A stretch of 44,655 nucleotides of DNA, taken from contig CATZRD010000016.1 of assembly GCA_958423465.1 (NCBI GenBank), positions 1-44,655 of the forward strand, read 5' to 3'. A program made the position numbers and the translations under genes. Source of the DNA: an uncultured Oscillospiraceae bacterium (GTDB lineage Bacteria > Bacillota > Clostridia > Oscillospirales > Oscillospiraceae). The notes beneath the pieces are model-generated. The model had not been told where the DNA came from. It saw only the letters and a list, made by a program, of their open reading frames with translations, and made no database searches. This document shows, piece after piece, positions 39,033 to 44,655 of the stretch. Every line of letters starts with the position of its first letter. Within the stretch, counting starts at the first letter, position 1.

Positions 39033-40190
39033 TTACATGACCCGCATCATGAAGCTGCCCAGCTTTTCTGCGGCGTCATTCTGGGCCTTTCTGGTGGCAT
39101 GGGTGTAGGTGCGGAGGGTGAATCCCGCGTCGTAGTGGCCCAGCATGGAGGACACTGTTTTCACATCTACCCCATTCTGGAGCGCCATGGTTGCAAAGGT
39201 GTGCCTTAAATCGTGGAAGCGGATGTGGGGCAGGTTGGCCTTTTTGAGGATCCGCTTGTGGAGGTTGACCACTGAGTCAGGGTTGTACATGCCTCCCGTT
39301 CTGGTTGAGGGAAACATATACGGGTTGTCCGGGTGTTTTTCATGCTCTTGGATCAGAAGGTCTACCGCTTCTTTGGGAATTGAGATCATGCGGATGGAGT
39401 TCTCTGTTTTGGGGCGGTCTACTACCAGTTCCCCGTTGGGGCGGCGTATGGCCTGTTTGCTTACAGAGATCGTTCTCTCTTGGATGTTTAGGTCATCCCA
39501 GCGAAGGGCAGTCAGTTCCCCTTTGCGGATGCCGCTGGTCAGCTCCAGGTAGAACATGGGCAGGACGTGGTATTCCTCAGCGGCGGTGAGATAGGCTTTC
39601 ATATCCTCCGGTTTGAGTATTTTCATCTCCTGCTTTTCCAGTTTGGGGATGATGCAGTCCTCTGTGGGGTTGTTCAGGATCAGTTTTTCCTTTTTGGCTT
39701 TGGCCCGGTCCAGGGCATTGTGGAGCATCATGTGGATACCACGAACAGTGGCGCTGCTCAGGCCGGGCCGCTTTGCCTTCTGCTCCTTCCGCAGTCTGCC
39801 GCCCTCCAATAAATCACGGTATAGTTTTTGCAAATCTCGGCCTGTCAGTTGGTTCAGCTTGATGTCCCCGATCCGAGGCCCCACATGGAGCTCAATGCTG
39901 CGGCGGTAGTATTCGGCGGTGGATGGCCGGACGTTGGGCTTGGAATAGAGTTCGTACCAAGTCCTCAGCCAAGTCAGGACGGTGTAGTCATCTGTCCGGG
40001 CCACATCCAGGACTTTTGCCGCCTCCACCGCCTGAGTCAGTTTGGACTTTACCTCGGCCTGGGTCTTGCCCAGGACATTTTTGATGATGCGCTTGCCCTG
40101 CCGGTCATAGCCCGCTGTGTACCGTCCCTCCCAGCGGCCGTCCTTTCGTTTGCGGATATTGCCCTCGCCGTTGGCTCTGCGTTTTGCCAT
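39033..40190 (-). CDS. int: Tyrosine recombinase integrase of the mobilizable element
   Basis: A 385-residue site-specific recombinase. The N-terminal AP2-like arm-binding domain (NIRKRKDGRWEGRYTAGYDR) is followed by a SAM-like core-binding domain and the catalytic domain. The first Arg lies in TSGIRKGELTALRWDD, HxxR in HDLRHTFATMALQNGV, the second His in SMLGHYD and the nucleophile Tyr in TLRTYTHAT. It stands beside tRNA-Thr, whose 3' part is the likely attachment site. GGAGG precedes the ATG. Length and layout match integrases of Tn916-type and related Clostridia elements. Confidence 0.95.
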   Translation of the reverse strand: MAKRRANGEGNIRKRKDGRWEGRYTAGYDRQGKRIIKNVLGKTQAEVKSKLTQAVEAAKVLDVARTDDYTVLTWLRTWYELYSKPNVRPSTAEYYRRSIELHVGPRIGDIKLNQLTGRDLQKLYRDLLEGGRLRKEQKAKRPGLSSATVRGIHMMLHNALDRAKAKKEKLILNNPTEDCIIPKLEKQEMKILKPEDMKAYLTAAEEYHVLPMFYLELTSGIRKGELTALRWDDLNIQERTISVSKQAIRRPNGELVVDRPKTENSIRMISIPKEAVDLLIQEHEKHPDNPYMFPSTRTGGMYNPDSVVNLHKRILKKANLPHIRFHDLRHTFATMALQNGVDVKTVSSMLGHYDAGFTLRTYTHATRKAQNDAAEKLGSFMMRVM

Positions 40191-40498
40191 AATCCTCGCC
40201 TCCCATCTTCCACCGCGGTCAGTTCACCGTCGTTTTCATCCAGGGCCTCCAGGGCCAGCCGCATCCCCAGCCGAAGGCCCAGGATGAAATTCTCAACCGC
40301 CATCGTGCTGTAGATCTCATTTTGAGCGTTCACCAGATCCAGCAGCAGAGACTTTTGCGTTCCTTCAAGTTGGCCCAGCAGTTGTTCCTCGCACTTCTGT
40401 GCCTGCCCCATGGACCGCTCCAGATTTGAGCCGGGCGTTATCTGCCTGTCGCAGGGGATGATGTTTCCGTAGTAGATATCTTCCAACGTTCTCCTCAT
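40049..40498 (-). CDS. Small helical protein, DUF6809-like, with run-on C-terminus
   Basis: The first ~100 residues (MRRTLEDIYYGNIIPCDRQI, RSMGQAQKCEEQLLGQLEGT, TMAVENFILGLRLGMRLALE, ending near ALDENDGEL) look like the short acidic-helical DUF6809-type proteins common next to relaxases and integrases in Clostridia elements. The reading frame lacks a stop at the usual point. It continues about 47 codons into the integrase start region, giving a low-quality Arg/Ala-rich tail. The natural stop may have been lost. Function unknown. The start is the ATG at 40498; an extended frame to 40627 has no ribosome site. Confidence 0.55.
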   Translation of the reverse strand: MRRTLEDIYYGNIIPCDRQITPGSNLERSMGQAQKCEEQLLGQLEGTQKSLLLDLVNAQNEIYSTMAVENFILGLRLGMRLALEALDENDGELTAVEDGRRGLWQNAEPTARAISANERTAAGRDGTQRAMTGRASASSKMSWARPRPR

Positions 40499-40675
40499 TC
40501 GTATCAGCTCCCTTCGATTCTTGGTAGCCACAACACATACCAAAAAAGCGGAAGCCAAAGGTGTACAAACTGATAACTTTTTGGGGCGCGGCGGGAAGCG
40601 CCTCTTTTCTTTGTTTAGGTGTAGCAAATTTTGAGGCGGGGACGGCGCTTTTTCAGAACACCGCCCCCGCCCGCT

Positions 40676-42118
40676 TTACATCATCTTCTGCCCCTGTTCC
40701 TCGTGGTCGTCCGCCCTGTGGCCCATGGAGATCTTCTTTTCCCGTTCTCTGGAGCGCCGCTTCCTGTCGCCATGATAGTGCCGTGTGGTGCTGTCTATCG
40801 TCTGTTCCGACACGCCTCCCTCCAGTTGGGACAGCAGCCGGAGAATGTCATTTGCTACCGCAGCAGCATCCACAGCAGGACACTGACGAGCATCGATATC
40901 CCCGCCGAACTCAGGATGATTTTGAGACTGCTCCTCTCTAACTCCCGCATCCTCCCATCCCAATTCCTTCGGAAATCTTCCTCCATTCTGGATAGCTTTC
41001 CAGTAAATTCGTCTCGTTTCTTCCCAGTCTGTCGGTTCTCTTCCTTCATCCCGTGCAGGACTTCCCCCATGGACTGATATGTCTCCTGGTTGAGCTCCTG
41101 TATCTGATTCACCCAGTCCAGCAGCTCCTCCGAGGTCGCCATGGGCTCCAGGCTCTCCTTGGTGGCAAGTGTCTCCATGGATGTGCGGATATTCTCCTGC
41201 AATGCCAGCGTTCTCCGGAGCACCTCCTCCAGCCGTTCCACCGTCTGCATGGGCATCGTATAGAGGACGTTGGGCTGCTGGTCTGTCATCGTCGGGAGCG
41301 CCTGTGCCCGCTGCTTTAAGTTGGATAATGCGCTGTTGTGCTGCTCGCTGCCGTATTCTGAATTCATGCTCCATCTGCTCCTTTCTGAATTTTCGTTCGT
41401 GCAATTTGTCATCCCGGCACTTCATACCTGTGGGGGTGGTGTAGGTGATGCTCTTTCGGCCTGCCTCCCACCGCACCTCATACCCCCTCCGCCGCATTTC
41501 CCGGATGAAGTCCTCCCTGCTGCTTGCTCGCGTCATCGCTGTTTCTATCGCATTGATAAGCTGGAACTTCCAACTCTCCCCCCGAACAGCCGCCCGGTAC
41601 TCGCCGGTGCGCAGGCCCGCTGTCTTCCGGTCCTGCTGGTAGGGCGTCAGCGTAGTAAGTCCATGCGCCTCGCAGATCCGGTCGCTGACCTGCCGCATTT
41701 GCTCCAGCGTTTTTGGCGTGAATCGCAGCTTCTTCCCGGTATCCGGGTGGACGGAGTTGACTACGAAGTGGGAGTGGAGGTGCGCCGCGTCCGAGTGGGT
41801 GGCCACCAGCACCTCGCAGCCGGGGAAGAACCGCTCCGCCAGCTCCAGCGCGATCTCGTGGGCCTCGGCAGGGGTGACGTCCTCCTGGGGCGAGAAGGAT
41901 TGAACATACTGGTAGAAGAATGCCCCGCTTGCTTTGCCGTACAGGTTTTTGGTGGCCATGAAGGCCTGCTGTGCCAGTTCTGTCGGACAGTTGACGCCGG
42001 TGAGATAGCGCCTGCCGTCCGCGCCCAGCGTTTTCTTATCCTGGGACACGTAGCGGATGATGCCCGCCATAGATCCGGCCGTCTGTTTAGTTTCTCTGAT
42101 GAAGCTACACGTTGCCAC
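40676..42118 (-). CDS. MobP-type relaxase
   Basis: A 480-residue mobilisation nuclease starting with GTG after AGAGGTGAT. The catalytic tyrosine is probably Tyr23 (GIIRYVSQDKKT). The metal-binding histidines are in ATHSDAAHLHSHFVVNSV (His108-His117). It nicks oriT and leads the strand into the recipient. Residues 260-420 are low-complexity (Gly/Asp/Glu/His-rich). This is exactly where another gene is read in a second frame (40855-41367). The C-terminal basic tail (RKRRSREREKKISMGHRADD) seems conserved in related relaxases, so the frame is real to its end. It lies 6 bases after mobC. Confidence 0.9.
   Translation of the reverse strand: MATCSFIRETKQTAGSMAGIIRYVSQDKKTLGADGRRYLTGVNCPTELAQQAFMATKNLYGKASGAFFYQYVQSFSPQEDVTPAEAHEIALELAERFFPGCEVLVATHSDAAHLHSHFVVNSVHPDTGKKLRFTPKTLEQMRQVSDRICEAHGLTTLTPYQQDRKTAGLRTGEYRAAVRGESWKFQLINAIETAMTRASSREDFIREMRRRGYEVRWEAGRKSITYTTPTGMKCRDDKLHERKFRKEQMEHEFRIRQRAAQQRIIQLKAAGTGAPDDDRPAAQRPLYDAHADGGTAGGGAPENAGIAGEYPHIHGDTCHQGEPGAHGDLGGAAGLGESDTGAQPGDISVHGGSPARDEGREPTDWEETRRIYWKAIQNGGRFPKELGWEDAGVREEQSQNHPEFGGDIDARQCPAVDAAAVANDILRLLSQLEGGVSEQTIDSTTRHYHGDRKRRSREREKKISMGHRADDHEEQGQKMM
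40855..41367 (-). CDS. Coiled-coil membrane-anchored protein nested inside the relaxase gene
   Basis: The 170-residue protein lies entirely inside the relaxase gene in another frame. It has a Gln/Glu/Met-rich helical body (VERLEEVLRRTLALQENIRT, EELLDWVNQIQELNQETYQS, DEFTGKLSRMEEDFRRNWDG) and a single C-terminal membrane helix (about 150-169). Such amphipathic coherent structure does not arise in a shadow frame. AAAGGAG lies about 10 bases upstream of its ATG. In ColE1-type plasmids accessory genes (mobB, mobD) are nested in mobA in the same way, and MobB is membrane-associated. By analogy it may anchor the relaxosome; I infer no homology. Confidence 0.75.
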   Translation of the reverse strand: MNSEYGSEQHNSALSNLKQRAQALPTMTDQQPNVLYTMPMQTVERLEEVLRRTLALQENIRTSMETLATKESLEPMATSEELLDWVNQIQELNQETYQSMGEVLHGMKEENRQTGKKRDEFTGKLSRMEEDFRRNWDGRMRELERSSLKIILSSAGISMLVSVLLWMLLR

Positions 42119-42124
42119 GAGATA

Positions 42125-42442
42125 TCACCTCTTTTGTGTGAGCAGGGCGTTGACCGCGTCGTAGGTCCTGCTCAGGGCGTCTGCCGCCGCCCGCAGATTC
42201 ACCGTGTGGACATGGCCCTGGTGGGCCAGGACCGTGAGCTGGTTCAGGTTTCTGCCGCAGGCGCGCAGCTCCGCCAGGATCGGCTTCAGGTCCTCCACCA
42301 CCTGGATAGGCTGGTCTAGGGCGGCCCTGAGCAGGTACGCCTGCTGGCTCAGACCGGACTGCTTGATCTTAACGTTGATCTGCCGCCGCTCCGCCGGAGT
42401 CACCCGGAATGCGATGACCTGGTTTCTGGTTCGAGTTGTCAT
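42125..42442 (-). CDS. mobC: MobC-type relaxosome accessory protein
   Basis: A 105-residue protein with an N-terminal ribbon-helix-helix (NQVIAFRVTPAERRQINVKI, SQQAYLLRAAL) and a C-terminal MobC helix (ILAELRACGRNLNQLTVLAH, then LRAAADALSRTYDAVNALL). Such proteins bind oriT and help the relaxase open the nick region. It directly precedes the relaxase gene. GGAGG is 9 bases before the ATG, and an inverted repeat typical of oriT lies 26 bases upstream. Confidence 0.88.
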   Translation of the reverse strand: MTTRTRNQVIAFRVTPAERRQINVKIKQSGLSQQAYLLRAALDQPIQVVEDLKPILAELRACGRNLNQLTVLAHQGHVHTVNLRAAADALSRTYDAVNALLTQKR

Positions 42443-42467
42443 GAAAGTTCACCTCCGCATAAAAAAT

Positions 42468-42508
42468 TGGCATGGCGCCGTCCGCTTGCGCGGAACGACA
42501 CCATACCA
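42468..42508. other. Putative origin of transfer (oriT) inverted repeat
   Basis: Left arm TGGCATGGCGCCGTCCGC and right arm GCGGAACGACACCATACCA pair over 18-19 bases with three transitions and one extra base. The loop is TTGC. It is flanked by two AAATTGG copies and lies upstream of mobC-relaxase, the normal oriT place. Further out, GTTATCA occurs twice (around 42552-42570). Confidence 0.6.
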
Positions 42509-42692
42509 GAAATTGGGGAGGATAGCCATAGGGAACGGCCAGAGTTATCAGTTTGTTATCATTTGCCTGACGCTGGGAAAATCTCTGTCTATATAGGTCT
42601 TTTGAACACGCCCCATACAGCCTTCACGTCGTGCTTGTGGACCCAGGGGCGGGTGTTTACCCTCCGTTGCTGGGAAACCTGCACACAACGGC

Positions 42693-43604
42693 TCACAGGG
42701 GGAAACACGACAGGCTGCTCCCCCCTTCGCGATCAGTGGGTGTGGGCGTCAGCCCGCAGAAAAGCGTTCGGCTGCCGCCCGCGGCAAGCCAAACGCTCTG
42801 CTTGCCCCACCTATAGGTGGGTAACGAGGGCCTGGGAGAAGGGGTGCTGAGGTTGATACCCACACTGCGGGGAGACGTGGTAGGCTTTCTTCTGCCTTTC
42901 ATCCAAACAGCCTCTTTGCGCCCCTCGCAGGTCGGGCGGGGTCTTCTTACCCCTCTGTATAGCTGGGAGGGGCACACGGGGCCGTTGTGGGGGGGGCGGC
43001 GAGCCTTGTTCTCTTGCCGTTGGAGCGCACGTCTGTGCTGGGCATCCAGCTCCAGCTGACGGAGCTGCCGCTGGTGAACATCTTCCACCGCCGTCCTGGT
43101 TGGCAGGATGGTGTAGACGTTATTGCCGTTCCGCTTCAGACCCGCCTCGTTGACCCAGCAGCTTCGCTCCACAGTGATGAGACTTTTCTCTGCGAGGATG
43201 CCCACCGACTTCACCGCCGTGTTCAGTGACAGGCCCGTTGCTCCGGCGATGGTGCGGTAGCTGGGGTGGCACTGGTGGGTGCGGCGGTCCTCACAGTAGA
43301 GCAGGTAGGCGTAGACCAGGAAGGCAGAGGGCGGCAGGGCCAGGAGGAAGACCTCGTTGGGGAGAGAGAAAAACTTTGCGGCCTCACAGTCGAGCATGAG
43401 AGCGCCGTCCTCAGTGACGAGGCCCTTACCTGCCAGAGCTGTGAGGCACTTCTCCACCGTGGTGGCAGTCAACCGGAGACTGTCCGCCACCGCATGCGCG
43501 CTGAGCATCTTTTCCTCTCTGTCATGCGACTGCCGGTAGCAGAGGTAGGAGAGGACCAGGAACTCGGTGGGCCGGAGCTTGTACGCCCACACCTCATTCG
43601 GCAC
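42693..43604 (-). CDS. Tandem helix-turn-helix protein (replication/regulatory), N-terminus probably frameshifted
   Basis: Two successive winged-helix units can be seen: residues 5-75 (AYKLRPTEFLVLSYLCYRQS, AVADSLRLTATTVEKCLTAL) and 80-155 (PPSAFLVYAYLLYCEDRRTH, TIAGATGLSLNTAVKSVGIL). A Gln/Arg-rich helix follows. From about residue 210 to 303 the frame runs through hairpin-rich DNA and looks little like a protein. This gene type is common behind relaxase genes in Clostridia elements; replication initiation or control is possible but unproven. The start given is GTG without a ribosome site; one fewer A at 43656-43659 would extend it to an ATG at 43674. Confidence 0.6.
   Translation of the reverse strand: MPNEVWAYKLRPTEFLVLSYLCYRQSHDREEKMLSAHAVADSLRLTATTVEKCLTALAGKGLVTEDGALMLDCEAAKFFSLPNEVFLLALPPSAFLVYAYLLYCEDRRTHQCHPSYRTIAGATGLSLNTAVKSVGILAEKSLITVERSCWVNEAGLKRNGNNVYTILPTRTAVEDVHQRQLRQLELDAQHRRALQRQENKARRPPHNGPVCPSQLYRGVRRPRPTCEGRKEAVWMKGRRKPTTSPRSVGINLSTPSPRPSLPTYRWGKQSVWLAAGGSRTLFCGLTPTPTDREGGSSLSCFPL
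42700..42990. other. Hairpin-rich segment under the 3' part of the HTH gene
   Basis: The stretch holds several stems: AGCGTTCGGCTGCCGC with GCGGCAAGCCAAACGCT (about 42763-42799), the perfect palindrome CCCACCTATAGGTGGG (42806-42821), GGGC-GTCA-GCCC (42737-42748), and CCCCT/AGGGG around 42953-42973. It may be a replication origin, a structured RNA or a regulatory 3' end. Confidence 0.4.
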
Positions 43605-43663
43605 AGGGAACCGATAGTGCCGAGGGTCACGGCGAGGCCAGCCCAGAGTGACATGGCGTTTTC

Positions 43664-43891
43664 TTATGCTCCATCACCTCCCGTGCTCTGTTCCACCCAC
43701 TGGATGAACTTCTCCTTGGGCACCTCGTCGTCACAAGCTCCACATCCCTCACCCCGCCGCAAGCGGCAGGGCTCGCTCATTGCGCTGTTCCTCCTCTCCC
43801 CACGAAAACGCTTCGCGTTTCCGCGGGGGCCCCATTTTGCGTTGAGGAACAGGGGCAGGTCGTCGTAGGACTTGTACTTGGATTCTTCCAT
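43664..43891 (-). CDS. Excisionase-like small protein with disrupted DNA-binding core
   Basis: A 75-residue frame with GGAGG 7 bases before the ATG. The N-terminus (MEESKYKSYDDLPLFLNAK) and C-terminus (VPKEKFIQWVEQSTGGDGA) match the two ends of short excisionase/MerR-like helix-turn-helix proteins of Clostridia mobile elements. The middle, which should be the helix-turn-helix, is instead Arg/Gly/Cys-rich and encoded by a strongly structured segment (43724-43836). It is unlikely to bind DNA as it stands. It overlaps the ATG of the next gene by 11 bases. Confidence 0.6.
   Translation of the reverse strand: MEESKYKSYDDLPLFLNAKWGPRGNAKRFRGERRNSAMSEPCRLRRGEGCGACDDEVPKEKFIQWVEQSTGGDGA
43724..43836 (-). 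other. Structured in-frame segment inside the excisionase-like gene
   Basis: About 111 bases between the two recognisable protein ends. Stem 1 (43798-43829) pairs CCCCACGAAAACGC with GCGTTTCCGCGGGGG around a tight loop. Stem 2 (43752-43771) pairs CCCCGCCGC with GCGGCAGGG. It has no stop codon in the gene's frame. It resembles a small structured RNA or a palindromic repeat that replaced coding sequence. Confidence 0.5.
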
Positions 43892-43971
43892 ACTGCACCT
43901 CCGGTATCGTAGTGTAGAATTCCCCTCACTACTAATCCGGATATATTTCCCACTTGACATAGCCCTGACAT

Positions 43972-44005
43972 AAAAAATGAGTGCCTACCTTGTCGGCAGA
44001 CACTC
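43972..44005 (-). terminator. Terminator between the frameshifted HTH gene and the excisionase-like gene
   Basis: On the minus strand GAGTGTCTGCC and GGTAGGCACTC pair (two wobble pairs) around GACAA, followed by ATTTTTT. Confidence 0.8.
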
Positions 44006-44021
44006 ACTTCTCATTCTTCTG

Positions 44022-44655
44022 TTATTTCTCCGGCAGGAGGCGGCTCATGCCTTCCGCCTCATCCCGCTCCTTCAGTACGGTGGCCAGCGCTGTGAAGAGC
44101 TTCCTTTGCAGGTGATCCACGCTCCCGCGGTTGAGACTGTGAGCTTGGGCATACTTGCGGATGGATAACCCTTGGATGAATCGCTCGTCAAAATATCCGG
44201 CGTAGTCTTTCAGCACCGTTTTCGTGCAGGTGTTCAGAAAACGGAGGTCTTGCTCCAAGGCGAGAAAGTCCTTTTTTGAAATCCCGATGTACTTCTTCTC
44301 TGAAACGCAGAGTTGATACTTCCGCAGGCCGAGACGGTAGCCCTCGCACAGAGCCTTTGCGTATTCGTAGTAGGTGTGCGGACGGGGGGCTCCCATGTAT
44401 CGTATCCGTCCGCCGGGATGGAATATCGTTTCCGCACCGGTCCGCGAAATCCCTCCTCCTCATACCGCTCGGCCGCAGCATCGGAGAGCCGCATGGAGGT
44501 CTGCCGCTTGAACTTGACCTGGCGTTTCCCGTCCACCTCAACATATCCGCAAAAGGATTTTTTGCTCATGGTGAAATACTGGCGGGCGTCGGCGTAGAGG
44601 GACGGCGTCCAGATCACGGTCTCCTCGCCGGTGTCCGCATCCTTTGCCGTGGTGA
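44022..44655 (-). pseudogene. HTH protein with sigma-70-region-4-like end, frameshifted and cut by the window edge
   Basis: Two overlapping frames fit one protein. The upstream part (open at the window edge; ADARQYFTMSKKSFCGYVEV, then RGPVRKRYSIPADGYDTWEP) stops making sense after the GAGCCCCCC run. The other frame continues HTYYEYAKALCEGYRLGLRK, FLALEQDLRFLNTCTKTVLK and the C-terminal helix-turn-helix GLSIRKYAQAHSLNRGSVDH. One extra C in the six-base run (44384-44389 as G on the plus strand) would join them. The C-terminal part alone could start at the ATG 44396 but lacks a ribosome site. Function unknown; a regulator is likely. Confidence 0.6.

Larger units (their letters stand above)
38790..44655 (-). 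mobile_element. Integrative mobilizable element next to tRNA-Thr (right end outside window)
   Basis: From the tRNA outward: integrase-binding-type repeats, tyrosine integrase, small DUF6809-like gene, relaxase with nested gene, MobC, an oriT-like repeat, HTH protein, excisionase-like gene and an HTH protein fragment. All genes are on the minus strand. No type IV secretion genes are visible, so it would depend on a helper for transfer. The second boundary and att repeat are beyond the window. Confidence 0.8.

Noticed and set aside
42551..42572. GTTATCA double repeat as replication iterons
   Set aside because: Only two short copies; too few to support an origin, so it is only mentioned with oriT.
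1..44655. CRISPR arrays or rRNA genes
   Set aside because: No regularly spaced repeats of 25-40 bases and no rRNA signature were seen anywhere.

Overview
The window looks like the chromosome of a high-GC, strictly anaerobic Clostridia member of the Oscillospiraceae type (Flavonifractor/Lawsonibacter/Intestinimonas-like). This is inferred from gene content: GlgC paired with GlgD, YerC/TrpR-like and DUF1836 regulators, a GntR-ABC unit, BceAB-RS, the electron-bifurcating pair NfnA/NfnB, and PBSX-type phage genes. No database search was run, so the taxonomy is inference.

Layout. 1-5.9 kb: the end of an N-acetylhexosamine-kinase-like gene and a MATE exporter (minus), a GntR regulator with a two-gene ABC transporter (plus), and a minus operon of a TrpR-like regulator, a methyltransferase and Hsp33. 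6.1-14.8 kb: a complete glycogen locus glgB-glgC-glgD-glgA-glgP. It has a strong sigma-A-type promoter, a very long hairpin with a second promoter between glgD and glgA, and a terminator at the end. GlgB carries a 75-residue lysine/alanine/proline tail resembling histone H1. 14.8-17.5 kb: DUF1836 regulator, TrhA-type membrane protein and 6-phosphofructokinase.

17.7-30.3 kb: a compact, intact, co-directional set of 16 genes for a contractile-tailed phage particle: small and large terminase, portal, protease, decoration protein, capsid, connectors, sheath, tube, LysM protein, hub, spike and baseplate. It has no recognisable tape measure, tail fibre, lysis, replication, repressor or integrase gene. 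Its small terminase lacks room for a DNA-binding domain, and the set ends in a terminator directly after the last baseplate gene. It sits between housekeeping genes and has no visible attachment repeats. I read it as a domesticated particle (gene-transfer-agent-like or a new type of contractile device) and consider it the most interesting item in the window.

30.4-38.4 kb (minus): a BceS/BceR two-component system with its own promoter, the BceA/BceB peptide-resistance ABC transporter with a BceR-type operator, a metallophosphoesterase, and NfnA-NfnB. 38.4-38.8 kb: a promoter and a tRNA-Thr(CGU) gene preceded by two degenerate tRNA-Thr copies. 38.8 kb to the end: an integrative mobilizable element that uses the tRNA-Thr region. 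It has an integrase, a small DUF6809-like gene, a MobP relaxase with a second gene nested in another frame, MobC, an oriT-like inverted repeat, a tandem helix-turn-helix protein, an excisionase-like gene whose DNA-binding core is replaced by a structured segment, and a frameshifted HTH gene cut by the window edge. Two genes in this element are broken at homopolymer runs.
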